Source: Pseudopyrenochaeta lycopersici
Taxonomy: Eukaryota; Ascomycota; Dothideomycetes; Pleosporales; Pseudopyrenochaetaceae
Assembly: GCA_003313425.1 (NCBI GenBank)
Contig: NHZP01000061.1
Span: forward strand, 124,001 to 188,000
Length of the DNA: 64,000 nt
Direction of reading: 5' to 3'
In this document: piece by piece, positions 41,468-52,257 of the stretch
Numbering within the stretch: the stretch's first letter is position 1
How the letters are laid out: each line of letters begins with the position of its first letter
The notes under the pieces: model-generated
Database searches by the model: none
The model's input: only the letters and a program-made list of their open reading frames with translations
What the model was told of the DNA's origin: nothing
Program-made: the position numbers and the translations under genes

Positions 41468-42260
41468 TCACCAAGAACGACTGCAACCCAACCAGTTCCT
41501 GCCAGACGGTAGTACTGCTCCCACAGCGTCACTGATCCCAGCGAACCAGTCAAACTTTCCAGGCGGCCACTCACCGGAAAATGTATTTAACCAGAGAAAT
41601 CTCGGTGAACAATAATGCGCATACGCACAAGGCTCACACTGTGTGGAGAAGGTACACGCGCAGTCGACCCGCGTACTATAGTACCCAAAGCACAGTCGAT
41701 CAAATAACATACCGACTACAATACCCTCCGCAGCCTGCCCATCCGGCAGTGTGAGCAGAGGAAGAATGCGCTCCACCAACACATCCAGTGCCTTTACAGA
41801 AAGCACCGCGAAGGCAACAGAGCTTTCTAGCTCCCCGATGTTCAACGTATCCACCTTGAGGACAAGAAGCGCCTTCAGCGTGCCACCCCGTGCACAAAGT
41901 TCGTTGTGATGCTTTAAACACTCCGTGTGTTTCTGAGAAACGCACTGACGAGGCAACTTCCCACTCTCCTTGGTCACCCACCAGGATTGTCCCCCCGACA
42001 ATGGCACATGCACAGTGATAGAGACACAGAGCTGGTGGAGCACTGTGATGAGGTTAGTTGGGAAGGGCCCAACTTCTTCCGTGTCTTCTGTTTCTTTGAC
42101 ACTTACCAGGCACGTGATCCCTCACAGTCTGCTGTTCCATGGGTGTCCCTACGGACAATGCGGAAGAACTCCCTTCTTCTAACGCTTCCACAAGCGATAA
42201 CAACTTTGTTGCACCACTATCTGGTGATGGCACTGCCTGCTCTCCAGGTTGCGAATCCAT
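41468..42260 (-). CDS. SDAVG-family protein (C27)
   Basis: Exons 42107-42260 and 41468-42042 join in phase 1 (donor GTAAGT, acceptor ATCACAG, 64-nt intron with a GTTGGG/CCCAAC hairpin then CTAAC) to give 242 aa. Exon 1 is MDSQPGEQAVPSPDSG... TVRDHVPG. Exon 2 opens LHQLCVSITVHV rather than LVExG, then has WWVTKESGKLPRQC, LLVLKVDTL, VAFAVLSVKALDVLVERILPL, VDCACTFSTQCEPC and ISDAVGAVLPSGRNWLGC. Confidence 0.83.
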
Positions 42261-42323
42261 CGCATGTGTAGTAAAAAAACTACATATTGTAAAACATATC
42301 CATGAACACAGATCCTCTGTTGT

Positions 42324-42417
42324 GACTATATACCTCTATCTATGGCACCGCCAAGAGTAACTAGTCCCTAGCAGGCAATAATGTGCCCATTCCATCTGTC
42401 TACGTTCATAGACCAAT
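42324..42417 (-). promoter_or_regulatory. promoter module of C27
   Basis: TATA-like CTATATACC near 42326 and CCAAT at 42413-42417. Confidence 0.65.
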
Positions 42418-42605
42418 CAAAGCATTGATTGAAAGAAGAGAGTGGCAAAGAAGAGTCATCTGACCCGCACTGTCCGTGCTCTGCGTTGCTTACTAAGTGC
42501 ATGGCCCTAGCCTACAAGTAGTCTACCCCTTCGGTACTCGCTCCACTCGCGGGCGATGCTTATGTGTAAAGTGGCAAGGGTAGGCAGCGCGAGGCTGCCG
42601 ACCAC

Positions 42606-42638
42606 TTGACAACTTTCTAGTGAAAGGAATCATATATA
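42606..42638. repeat. cassette core 28
   Basis: Standard core, right arm GGCTGCGCC. Next core 1,577 bp. Confidence 0.9.
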
Positions 42639-43039
42639 GGCTGCGCCACACTAGAAAAGTTGAGTTCTGGCCTGTGCGCTCTCCGCGCCACACCCCCAGG
42701 TGACTCTGCATGGCCCTCCAGCCACAACAAAATTGGACTTAGCCATTTTTTTTTTGGAAAATTCCATGTTCCATCGTAAGCGTAGCCACCCTTCATGACG
42801 GAGCTCCGCCCCACAACGACTTCTCATTGTCATAACGACTTTACCATTACAAAATCAGTAACTACCGAAATAAAGATAAAATTGAGTGTATCAACGTACT
42901 GTTATAATAACGTACTAAACTAAACTAAGCTGATACGCAAAATGTAACGCATCGTAATCGTATCGTAGACAACTACTACTACTACCTTAGTATACCCCAT
43001 ATACATTAATAAAGAGTAGAAAAACCTACTACAACCAGC

Positions 43040-43833
43040 TCAGCAGGAACGCCGGCAGGTTAACCAGTCCTCGCCTTCCGGCTGTATAGTCCCTACCGCA
43101 TCGCTGAACCCAATAAACCAATAAAGCTTTGACCGCTGCCATACGCCGTAAAATCGAGCTAAACGAATAAACCTCCGTGACTGGGAACGTACCGACGCGC
43201 AAGGCTCACACCTCTTATATAGTAAACACGCGCAGTCCACCCGCGTATTAAAAACCCCTTCGTCTAACGCGTAAAACACTTCGTCAACAACAGAAGCCTC
43301 CGCCCTCTGGCCTTCTGACGTTGTGATAAGAGGTAGAATGCGCCGTGTAAGCACATCGAATGTCTCTACTGAGAGCTCCGCAAACACAACCTGGCTCCGC
43401 TCCACCCCATCCTGGAGTGCATCTACCTTGAGGACCAGGAGCGACTGCCGGGTGCCCCCCTCGTAACAGAGATCTTCATGGAACTTCAGACATGCTCTGT
43501 GTCGTTGCTCCACACACTGCCGAGGGGGCTGCCCACTCTCTTTGGTAATCCAACATGATTGTCTCCCCGACAACTCCACACTAAACGTGAGAGAAATACC
43601 GCGTCCCATGAACACTGTACGCATGTCAGATAGGCTCCCCTACTAACTACTTACCTCTCTAACGAGATAAAGAGACACTTACCAGGCACGTGATCCCTCA
43701 CTACGTTAAACTCTGCTTGTGTCCCTACGGACAATGCGGAAGCGCTTCCTTCCTGCAACCCATCTATCGTCGATGGGAGAACACGGGTGCCAGCGAAACC
43801 CGCCTCAGCCTCTTGCCCAGTGTGCGATGCCAT
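43040..43833 (-). CDS. SDAVG-family protein (C28)
   Basis: Exons 43683-43833 and 43040-43614 join in phase 1 (donor GTAAGT, acceptor CGTACAG, 68-nt intron) to give 241 aa. Exon 1 MASHTGQEAEAGFAG... VRDHVPG nearly matches C4, as does the leader. Exon 2 has VFMGRGISLTF, CWITKESGQPPRQC, LLVLKVDALQ, VVFAELSVETFDVLTRRILPL, VDCACLLYKRCEPC and FSDAVGTIQPEGEDWLTC, and is a mosaic unlike C4. The 3' region is close to that of C27. Confidence 0.83.
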
Positions 43834-43898
43834 CGCAGTGTAGAAAAGATGAAACTACACAAAGTAGAACACTCCGTGCACACAGCTCCCCTGTGGTT

Positions 43899-43991
43899 AT
43901 TATATACCTCTATCCATGGCACCGCCAAGAGAACCTAGTCCCTAGTAAGCACCGGGGTGCCGATACCCCGTGTCTATCGCCATAGACCAAT
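43899..43991 (-). promoter_or_regulatory. promoter module of C28
   Basis: TATA-like TTATATACC near 43900 and CCAAT at 43987-43991. A CACAG/CTGTG leader hairpin is present. Confidence 0.7.
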
Positions 43992-44182
43992 CAAATGATT
44001 GATTGAAAAAGAGTGGGCAACCCACAGATCAGATGATCTCACGCTACGTCCGTGCGTTGCGTTGCTTACTAAGTGCAGCGCCCCTAAACTAATTCTAGTT
44101 TAACGCTTCGCTACTCGTTCCACTCGTCGGCCCTGCTTAATTGTAAAGTTGCAAGGGCTGGCAGCGCAAGGCTGCCGACCAC

Positions 44183-44216
44183 TTGCTCAACTTTCTAGTG
44201 AAAGGAATCATATATA
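44183..44216. repeat. cassette core 29 (variant)
   Basis: 34-nt TTGCTCAAC variant, right arm GGCAAAACGCC. Its copy (core 34) has the standard TTGACAAC, so the copy boundary lies to the right of this difference. Next core 1,592 bp. Confidence 0.92.
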
Positions 44217-44349
44217 GGCAAAACGCCACACTAGAAAGTTGATTTCTGGTCTGTGCGCGAAGTCCGCGCCACAGCAACCCATGTGCTCTCCCGAGCCACA
44301 CTGACTCAGCCTGTCTTCCAGCCACAGTTCCTGTGGACTTGGTCAAAAT

Positions 44350-44893
44350 TTCTTTTTGACTTTTCGTTGTTCCACAACAACACTTCCATCGTAATGGTAC
44401 ACAAACCTACTCCCTCGTCTCAACAACCTGCGTACATTAAGCATTACACACTTCACAGTAACAAATACTGTTACTTACATATAACATAAAACACAAAATA
44501 CTTATACCTACTTACTTATAAATCAGTTACACCTAACGTTATACATCCCCGTAGAGACCGTTACACGATAAACAAACGCGCCTCCGAGCAGCAAGGACCA
44601 TACTATACAATAACGCGCTACGCAAGCCGCGAACACTAAATCAATTATTAACCGCGTTCCCTATACAATAGCATTATACGACGTACAGACAATCGATTTT
44701 ATTGTTCCACAAAATACAAACACTAATTCGTTCCACGACCTGGATATATCAGTCGTTTATAGCCCTAGCGAAAAGATAGACTATACGTCAGATACCTATA
44801 ACCAATATCTAGACAGTCGCAAACTTTCGGGGGAAAGCAAGTATCGCTGCGAACCATCGCATCCACAAACAACCACACAGCACGCTACACGCA
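44350..44893. other. C29 long AT-rich 3' region
   Basis: More than 500 bp without a credible gene. It brings a cassette with a short gene up to standard length. Confidence 0.55.
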
Positions 44894-45366
44894 CTACACC
44901 CTGCCGTTTGACCAATATACACCAACAGGTATATTGGCCCTAGAGACTGGCTGTCCCCGCCACCGTGTCTGCGCAAAAGAAAAGAACGCCGCCTCCGGTT
45001 CAGTACCACTTCGTATTGTAGACCACATCTCCACGCCACGTCGATGCATCGCTGCAACTACATTAGCACAACATGCAACACAACAAATATGGCATCCGCC
45101 AACGACTCCTACTGACCAACTTCGTCGTCCATAATATAAGCAATAGATCGTTCAACAGAACGAACCAGCCCACAACCAAGATGCACTACCGGCGGTTGCC
45201 CATCCAGCCAGCAAACTAAAGACCCGCGTCTCCACGCTGCGAAGAGCTTACAAACCTGTCCCAGGCGCACAAACTCTGAAAGAGAGACTCCGTCTGCGCA
45301 TATCTCCAGCGCCGCAAACCAGAGCTCCGCGGGGAGCATAGACAACGGATCTACGCCCCCACCCAT
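44894..45366 (-). CDS. F-box-like protein with short family-type exon 2 (C29)
   Basis: Exons 45117-45366 and 44894-45051 join in phase 1 (donor GTCAGT, GCTAAT branch, acceptor TTGCAG, 65-nt intron) to give 135 aa. Exon 1 (MGGGVDPLSMLPAELWFAAL onward, then LGQVCKLFAAWRRG) is a good F-box-like match near residues 8-45. Exon 2 opens AMHRRGVEMWSTI, which aligns with LVERGISLTC, but stops after 52 codons. Another frame at 44809-45057 is longer but looks less protein-like. An SCF-adaptor role is inferred from the F-box. The copy is in C34. Confidence 0.65.
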
Positions 45367-45469
45367 CCTGCACACGTAACGGATGTAAATAAAAGGCACT
45401 GCCAGCTACGTCCTACGTAGTGGAGGAACTCCCTCCAAACCACTCCATGCCAACAGATTCTCTGTTGCT

Positions 45470-45566
45470 CTTATATATACCTCTCTGTCTTGCGCGCCGC
45501 CAAGAGAACCTAGTCCCTAGTGCGCAACAGAGTGCCTAGTCCCTGTGTCTATGTCCATACACCAAT
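45470..45566 (-). promoter_or_regulatory. promoter module of C29
   Basis: TATA-like CTTATATATA near 45470 and CCAAT at 45562-45566. Confidence 0.68.
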
Positions 45567-45774
45567 CAAAGAATCGATTGAGAGAGTAGTGGGGGCAAGG
45601 GTGCCTCCCACGTGTAACCCAGCGTCAAACGACCCGCACCGTCCGTGCTCTGGCTTACTTACAGGGGCTTTTGCCCTAAACTACGAGTAGTTTACCGCTT
45701 CGCTACTCGCTCCACTCGTGGCAACGCATACGATGTAAAGTGGCAAGGGTAACCAGCGCAAGGCTGGTGACCAC

Positions 45775-45807
45775 TTGACAACTTTCTAGTGAAAGGAATC
45801 ATATATA
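45775..45807. repeat. cassette core 30
   Basis: Standard core, right arm GGCAAAACGCC. Right limit of C29/C34 identity. Next core 1,582 bp. Confidence 0.92.
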
Positions 45808-46156
45808 GGCAAAACGCCACACTAGAAAGTTGAGGCCTGGCCTGTGCGCGAAGTCCGCGCCACACCCAGGTGACCCAACGTGACTTCCAGCCACAGTAAA
45901 ATTGGACTTACGCATTTTTTTTTGGAAACTCCGTGATCTTCTCAACTCACATTGAGACCCGACAATGAGAGACACGCTGTCCCCAACGTAAACTGCCCTG
46001 CCACTCAACACACTCCCGTGAACACTTTACTACCGTCCCATACACTATATTTTAACAACAACGTTCCTTTATTTTTTTTTTAAGAAAATAATAACATACT
46101 AACAATAAATGTTATAAATGTTGTATTGTGTTTGAAATAACGCAAACGCATACTTA

Positions 46157-47002
46157 CTATTTCCTAGTCGTACCCCATAAATACGACAAGAGAAAAGACT
46201 CCTTGTATCGTTCTAACAGATCCTCATAGACTACCCTGCACGTCAACCAATCCATACCCAATGGGAACAATGTCCCTACTGCATGACTGATCCCAGAAAA
46301 CCACCCAAGAAGTCCATCGGGATATACACCGTAAAACCTGTCGCAACGTGTAAACCGCCAATCCTCGTACGGCACCGCCTCACACAGTTTACAACACTTA
46401 TCGAACTCGCAACCGCAGTCCATACTACTGGAGAAGCACCCTTCACCGAGCGACGTAAACAATGTCTCCACAAATGAAGGTTCCACAATCTGCCCCGACG
46501 GCGGCGACACGACAAGCGGCAGTACCCGCTCTACAAACACATCCAGTGTCTCTAGGGAGAGCTTCGCAAAGACAACACTGCTCCACAGTACATTATCCGT
46601 CTTAGTATCCACCTTGAACACAAGAAGCGCACACACTCTTGCACCCGCAGGAAACGGCAGAGGGTATCCCTCCAAGCACCTGCAAGAACCAGATAGACCA
46701 CAAGTAAGCGGAGGCTGCCCGCTCTCCTTGGTAAACCACCAGAACTTCCCGCCACCCGGCTGAACGTGACACGTCAACGAGACACCTTGCTCTACCAGGT
46801 CTACACTACCGTTAGCCGTTGGGTCCCCAACGTCAGACAAGAAAAGAAAAAGACACTTACCGTGTATGTGAGTCCTCACCCACTCTATCTCAGCAGGTTC
46901 CCCTGTAAAACATAGGCGTTGGGTACCCACAACCAACGTGTCTGTCGACAATCCTAAAGGACCTTCGTCCAATTCTCTACACACACTGTGTAGCGATGCC
47001 AT
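46157..47002 (-). CDS. SDAVG-family protein (C30)
   Basis: Exons 46861-47002 and 46157-46800 give 261 aa. The 60-nt in-frame intron (GTAAGT ... GTGTAG) contains GTTGGG/CCCAAC then CTAAC. Exon 1 is MASLHSVCRELDEG... WVRTHIHG. Exon 2 has DLVEQGVSLTCHV, WWFTKESGQPPLTC, LLVFKVDTK, VVFAKLSLETLDVFVERVLPL, MDCGCEFDKCCKLC and ISHAVGTLFPLGMDWLTC (His for Asp in SDAVG), then a 26-residue C-terminal extension. Confidence 0.83.
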   Translation of the reverse strand: MASLHSVCRELDEGPLGLSTDTLVVGTQRLCFTGEPAEIEWVRTHIHGKCLFLFLSDVGDPTANGSVDLVEQGVSLTCHVQPGGGKFWWFTKESGQPPLTCGLSGSCRCLEGYPLPFPAGARVCALLVFKVDTKTDNVLWSSVVFAKLSLETLDVFVERVLPLVVSPPSGQIVEPSFVETLFTSLGEGCFSSSMDCGCEFDKCCKLCEAVPYEDWRFTRCDRFYGVYPDGLLGWFSGISHAVGTLFPLGMDWLTCRVVYEDLLERYKESFLLSYLWGTTRK

Positions 47003-47071
47003 AGCATTCAACTCTACGTTGACAAAAGAAGAGCGACAGCACACCACCTCCGTGGGTGGCTACATCTTAAG

Positions 47072-47169
47072 CTATCTATATCCATCCAGGTCATGGCACC
47101 GCCAAGAGGAGTTATTCCATACTAGACACCAATGTGCCCATTCCATGTTGTCTATGTCCATAGACCAAT
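47072..47169 (-). promoter_or_regulatory. promoter module of C30
   Basis: Weak TATA-like CTATCTATATCC near 47072 and CCAAT at 47165-47169. Confidence 0.55.
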
Positions 47170-47356
47170 CAGAAGCCTGATTGAAGAAAGAGTGGGCAAA
47201 CCATGGTCATCTGACCCGCGACGTCCGTGCTCTGGCTTACTTAAGAGTGCAGTGCCTCTAGTCTTATTCAAGACTAACACTTCGTTGTTCCCTCCAGTCA
47301 CAGGCTCTGCTTACAGGTAAAGTGTCGAGGGTCTCCAGCGCAAGGCTGGTGACCAC

Positions 47357-47389
47357 TTGACAACTTTCTAGTGAAAGGAATCATATATA
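47357..47389. repeat. cassette core 31
   Basis: Standard core, right arm GCACAAGAAAGTTG. Left limit of C31/C6 identity: the stem just upstream is CCAGC/GCTGG here and GAGC/GCTC at C6. Next core 1,575 bp. Confidence 0.92.
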
Positions 47390-47672
47390 GCACAAGAAAG
47401 TTGAGTTGTGGCCTGTGCGCGCACAATCTGCGCCACAGCAACCCATGTGCGCTCTCCCGAGCCACAGCCAACGTGACTGTCAGCCACAGGGAAAATGGAC
47501 TTACGCATTTTTTTTTGAAGATTTGATGTTCCATCCCAAGGGCGCCCACACCCTTCATGACGAAGCACCACGCAATAAACAACTACAATGGAATAACGTT
47601 CGTTACCAAATGAACAGTTCCACCAAACCTGTACGCAATGTAAACGTAATACAAAAAATGGTTACATTGTAC

Positions 47673-48521
47673 CTAATTGAACTCCCCCATATCATAATCA
47701 AAATCATCTGAATCAAATATATCAGCGTCCCCACCAAGCCGTTCCACCTCTTTTTCCTGCTTAACAGGAGACCTCGTAACAGGCACAGCCACCCGAGAAG
47801 CCAATGCACTGGTAGATCCACCAGCGGGACATCGATCACTGCCTGCGTCATCCAAACGCACAACTTCATCCATAGAAAATCTCTTCCTAGCACACTCGCC
47901 GCTCCGCATAACACGCTGTGCCCAGGCGAGATAGGCATGATCCTTAAAACAGTTCCCTGTAGCCTCGCCAAAAAAAATCAACGCTCGCTTTATGCCATCC
48001 GTCACAGACTCCTTCGCTGCGTTCTCAATGGCTACGAGTTTACTAGCAGCTGTGGCCTTCCCATAGCCCCAATCCTCATGGCGCGCCCCTCCTAAGTGCT
48101 CCGCCAGTGTGACTGCTATCTTCGATCGCCAATAGACCGTCGTAGTCGTAGTCGTAGTAGACTGCCTAGTCTTAGACACCGGCCCCGGTTCCTCTCCAAG
48201 CCGTTCATCTTCGAGAATTTCGTTTGCCCATCCGTCAAAACCAAACACCCTGTTAGCAAGGCGGATAGCATCCGTTGCTGAAAGATACGACACCGAGCCT
48301 CCCCCACCAGGTCGGCTAGACATCAGCGATGGCTCCGGAACACGTGATAACAAATCCTCTACGACTTCCTTGCTCCGCAATAGAGAGACAACACCTCCAG
48401 TGGGATCGTCCCGACAAAGCTTCGCCCTCTTCCCATTGCTGGTTATCCCTACAGCAGTACCAGACCCGCCATCCTGGCCCGCGACGCCTGCCGCTCTACT
48501 ATCGCTGATGCGGTGATCCAT
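47673..48521 (-). CDS. RAD52: Rad52-like protein (C31, copy of C6)
   Basis: Identical to the C6 gene at a constant 39,354-bp offset across the whole cassette. Having two intact copies suggests either recent copying or benefit from extra dosage. Confidence 0.9.
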   Translation of the reverse strand: MDHRISDSRAAGVAGQDGGSGTAVGITSNGKRAKLCRDDPTGGVVSLLRSKEVVEDLLSRVPEPSLMSSRPGGGGSVSYLSATDAIRLANRVFGFDGWANEILEDERLGEEPGPVSKTRQSTTTTTTTVYWRSKIAVTLAEHLGGARHEDWGYGKATAASKLVAIENAAKESVTDGIKRALIFFGEATGNCFKDHAYLAWAQRVMRSGECARKRFSMDEVVRLDDAGSDRCPAGGSTSALASRVAVPVTRSPVKQEKEVERLGGDADIFDSDDFDYDMGEFN

Positions 48522-48647
48522 TCTTAAACAAGAATCAAATGGGACAATCTCCGTACGCACTTAATCAGTGCAAGCGATACAATCGCAGCGTAGAAGAAAA
48601 GAAACTACACAAAGTAGAACACTTCGTGAAAACAGCTCCACTGTTAG

Positions 48648-48743
48648 TCTTATATAGGTATCTACCTCAAGCTACGCCAAGAAAACCTAGTCCCTAGGGA
48701 GCACGAGTGTGCCCCGTCCCTGCGTCTACGTTCATAGACCAAT
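48648..48743 (-). promoter_or_regulatory. promoter module of C31
   Basis: Copy of the C6 module. CCAAT at 48739-48743. Confidence 0.7.
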
Positions 48744-48931
48744 CAGAAACCCGATTGATAAAAAGAGTGGCAAAGAAGAGTCATCTGACCCGCGACGTCC
48801 GTGCTCTGCTTTGCTTACAGGGGCTTATGCCTCTAGTCTTATTCAAGACTAACCCTTCGGTACTCGTTCCACTCGTTGGCAACGCATACGTGTAAAGTGT
48901 CAGGGGTAACCAGCGCAAGGCTGGTGACCAC

Positions 48932-48964
48932 TTGACAACTTTCTAGTGAAAGGAATCATATATA
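48932..48964. repeat. cassette core 32
   Basis: Standard core, right arm GGCTTTTCGCC, unlike GCACAAG at the matching core 7. Identity ends here. Next core 1,589 bp. Confidence 0.92.
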
Positions 48965-49089
48965 GGCTTTTCGCCACACTAGAAAGTTGAGGGAGGGTCT
49001 GTGCGCGAAATCCGCGCCACACCCCCAGCGCGTGCTCTCTCGAGCAACCGTGACTCAGCATCGCCTCCAGCCACACACAATCGGACATA

Positions 49090-49429
49090 GCCAAAAAAAT
49101 TTGCGATTTTTTTCTTGGACTTACCGTTTTTTGTTTTTGGTTGTTCCACATCTCAATCTACTGACTCTGTTTACACACCCCGCTCCCTGAGCTCCTACAG
49201 CCGCAACATACTGCAACACAAATATCATGTGTGCTACAACAACTATTCCTAGTTCCCTCTCTACAGACACGAGAGAAAATCATCATCTTTACTGCTAATT
49301 CTTAGCAACAACCTATACTCGCTTCACGTATACAGAGTACAAAACCTGTCACTCACAGCCCAACGTACAGTATACAACATACACACTTCGTGCAAAATAA
49401 TTGTCCTACATACGAACAATCCCTTCCAT
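49090..49429. other. C32 3' region
   Basis: AT-rich and closely related to the C16 3' region (both contain ACTCGCTTCACGTATA and ACACTTCGTGCAAAATAATT). No gene seen. Confidence 0.55.
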
Positions 49430-50115
49430 CTAAGTCTCCAGCGCCGCCTGATCAGACAAACAACGAGTAGGTCTCAAGACACATTCGCATGTTATATCCA
49501 TGACACCAAACCCCTCTAATAGTACCACTAATACGCTAAACCTGGAACCTTCGACGACTTTATAGACGTTCGGTAGCACACTCTGTACCAGAAAATCAAA
49601 CGCTGCGTCCGTCAACGGCACACACATACTAATCTCCCTCATCCCTAACCCAGTCCGTCCACGCCCGTGGCCTGCATACGTGATGACAAGGTGCGACCCC
49701 TTCGCACAGGGTCGGCCCTTACTAACAACCTCAAAGTGCCTATAACGTTGCAAAAACTCTGGCGAAATCTCTTTCTCGTCTTCGTCGGATACACCGCGGC
49801 CAGGAACCTGTTGATCCTTTACAAGGTTCCACTTGACAGTACCAGAAGGCTCCGCCTCGCACCAGACTGATGTGCCTTGCTTCACAAACTCTGTCCCAGA
49901 GAACAAGACCAAATTAGTTGGGGATCTCCCAACTTATATAGAGAGATAAGAGAGCACTCACCGTGCAACTGCGCCTTCAACGTATACACCTCCTCGCTAT
50001 CCAGCTTCAACGCAGTCCCTGGGTCTATCTTCATAGACCAATCAGATAAGAAATCTGAATCCGACTTAGGCGTGCTACCCTTTGTCCAGGACCATGATCC
50101 GGCTTGCATCTCCAT
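49430..50115 (-). CDS. divergent SDAVG-family protein with promoter-derived exon segment (C32)
   Basis: Exons 49962-50115 and 49430-49890 join in phase 1 (donor GTGAGT, acceptor GGGACAG, 71-nt intron) to give 204 aa. Exon 2 matches C16: EFVKQGTSVWCEA, KWNLVKDQ, CVPLTDAAFDFLVQSVLPNV and CECVLRPTRCLS. Exon 1 is MEMQAGSWSWTKGS... DFLSDWSMKIDPGT, then ALKLDSEEVYTLKAQLHG as in C16. The middle (50015-50058) is the CCAAT/hairpin promoter sequence read as protein. Confidence 0.75.
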
Positions 50116-50226
50116 CGCAATCAACTACCCGTTGAAATTAAGGAAAGGATATGAAAAATACTACAGAGAAACTGTAGATTTAGATACGCTCACTACCCGT
50201 GAGAAGAGATGGAGGGCACTCGCCTC

Positions 50227-50331
50227 TCTTATACATCTCTGTCTTCTCAGACCCTTGCCAATGCCAAGCTAAACTATTCCATACTTGGCAGGGTTCTGCC
50301 CACTCCATGCTGTCTATGTTCATAGACCAAT
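50227..50331 (-). promoter_or_regulatory. promoter module of C32
   Basis: TATA-like CTTATACA near 50228 and CCAAT at 50327-50331. A second CCAAT copy lies inside exon 1. Confidence 0.62.
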
Positions 50332-50520
50332 CAGACTAAAGATCTGAAAAAGAGAGTGGCAACCCAGCGTCATCTGACTCACACGGTCCGTGCTGCGTGT
50401 TGCTTACAGGGGGCAGCGCCTCTAGCCTACAAGTAGTCTAACACTTCGTTACTCGCTCCACTCGCAGGCTCTGCTTAATTGTAAAGTGGCAAGGGTAACC
50501 AGCGCAAGGCTGGTGACCAC

Positions 50521-50553
50521 TTGACAACTTTCTAGTGAAAGGAATCATATATA
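50521..50553. repeat. cassette core 33
   Basis: Standard core, right arm CACAAGAAAGTTG. Left limit of C33/C20 identity. Next core 1,571 bp. Confidence 0.92.
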
Positions 50554-50957
50554 CACAAGAAAGTTGTCGGAGGGGCCCGTGCGCGCAACATTCGCGCCAC
50601 AGCTGACTCTCCCGAGCCACACCCATGTGACTTAGTGTGCCCTCCAGCCACTGTTCCTGTGGACTTAGCCAATTTTTTTTCCTGAGCGAAGGGCATCCAC
50701 ACCCTTACTAATCAAGCTTCGCACCACAACTTCTTTGATGTTCTTGCTTTCTACAAAACCTACACAATATAATCAGCATATATACTATAGTATAGAAACA
50801 GTTCATTAAAACAAAATAAATACAAGGACATACCTATTTACCATTACAACCTATTATACTACTTAGTATTGCAGAGCATACTAGATACTAAGGACAGAGA
50901 CCCTCCTACTACTACCTCTGTCTGCGCCCTCCTACATCAAATTTACATTGATTGTAA

Positions 50958-51739
50958 CTACTGCCAAAGGCAACCTAACCAGTCCTCACCACCTGGGAGT
51001 ATAACGCCTACCGCATCGCTGACCCCAGTGAACCAACTTTTGGCACTACATGGGTTGAGACACAGAAACCTCTTCTGCACGATAAACCGTGGCGGCATAC
51101 ACTTGGCCGATGCACAAGGCTCACACATCCTACCCGACATGCACCCGCAGTCTACCCGCGTACTGTAGTACCCTGAGCCTAACTCACACAGCAGCGCTTT
51201 AACAGCAAGGACGCCCGCCCTCTGCCCTTCTGGTAGGATGAGAAGGGGTAGGATGCGTTCCACGACCACATCGAGTGCCTCTACTGAAAGCTCCGCAAAC
51301 ACAACAGAGCTCCCCACCTGACCACAATCCGGATACAAGGTGTCCACCTTAAGAACCAGAAGGGACTGCAGCGTGCTAGTACCCTGTACACTACGCTCTC
51401 CAAACTCATCTAAGCAAAGCGCGTGCTGTTGCTCTAAGCACTGCCGTGGAGGTTGCCCACTCTCTTTGGTCACCCACCAGGAGTGTCTACCTAAAGAGTC
51501 CACGTGAACCGTGAGAGACACATTGCGTTCCACAAGCTCTACTACTCCGTTAGTGGAGAGTCCCCCAACTTTCTGGTGAAAGGAAGTATCCACTTACCGT
51601 CCATGTGCCTCCGCACCCATTGCAGATTGTTGGCTGTCCCAGGGAAGGGCTCCCCCTTGCTACCTGATACAAAGGTATCAAAAGATAACATACTACTAGC
51701 GGAGACCATAGTAGTACCGTACCTAGTATGCGACTCCAT
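50958..51739 (-). CDS. SDAVG-family protein (C33, copy of C20)
   Basis: Exons 51598-51739 and 50958-51538, identical to C20 at a constant 20,499-bp offset. The intron core-like string is at 51566-51585. Confidence 0.84.
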
Positions 51740-51808
51740 CGCCGGGAAAAACCATAGTCCCTTAGAAGCGTGCAACACATCCGTGCTAACAGCAGAGACG
51801 CTGTTGTA

Positions 51809-51903
51809 ATTATATAGATATCTACCATGGTCTCCGCCAAGGAATGCTAGTCCCTAGTAAGCGAAGAAACGCACACTCCCTATGTCTACGTCCATAGACC
51901 AAT
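51809..51903 (-). promoter_or_regulatory. promoter module of C33
   Basis: Copy of the C20 module. CCAAT at 51899-51903. Confidence 0.7.
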
Positions 51904-52091
51904 CAGAAAGCTGATTGAAAGAAAATGCGGCACAGCAAGGTCAAGTGACCCGCACAGTCCGTGCTCTGCTCTGCTTACAGGGGGCAGCGCCTCTAAACTA
52001 ATTCTAGTTTAACCCTTCGGTACTCCCTCCAGTCGTAGGCTCTGCTTAGATGTAAAGTGTCCAGGATCAGAAGCGCAAGGCTCCTGACCAC

Positions 52092-52124
52092 TTGACAACT
52101 TTCTAGTGAAAGGAATCATATATA
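52092..52124. repeat. cassette core 34
   Basis: Standard core, right arm GGCAAAACGCC. This single core is the right boundary of the C20 copy and the left boundary of the C29 copy. Next core 1,591 bp. Confidence 0.93.
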
Positions 52125-52257
52125 GGCAAAACGCCACACTAGAAAGTTGATTTCTGGTCTGTGCGCGAAGTCCGCGCCACAGCAACCCATGTGCTCTCCC
52201 GAGCCACACTGACTCAGCCTGTCTTCCAGCCACAGTTCCTGTGGACTTGGTCAAAAT

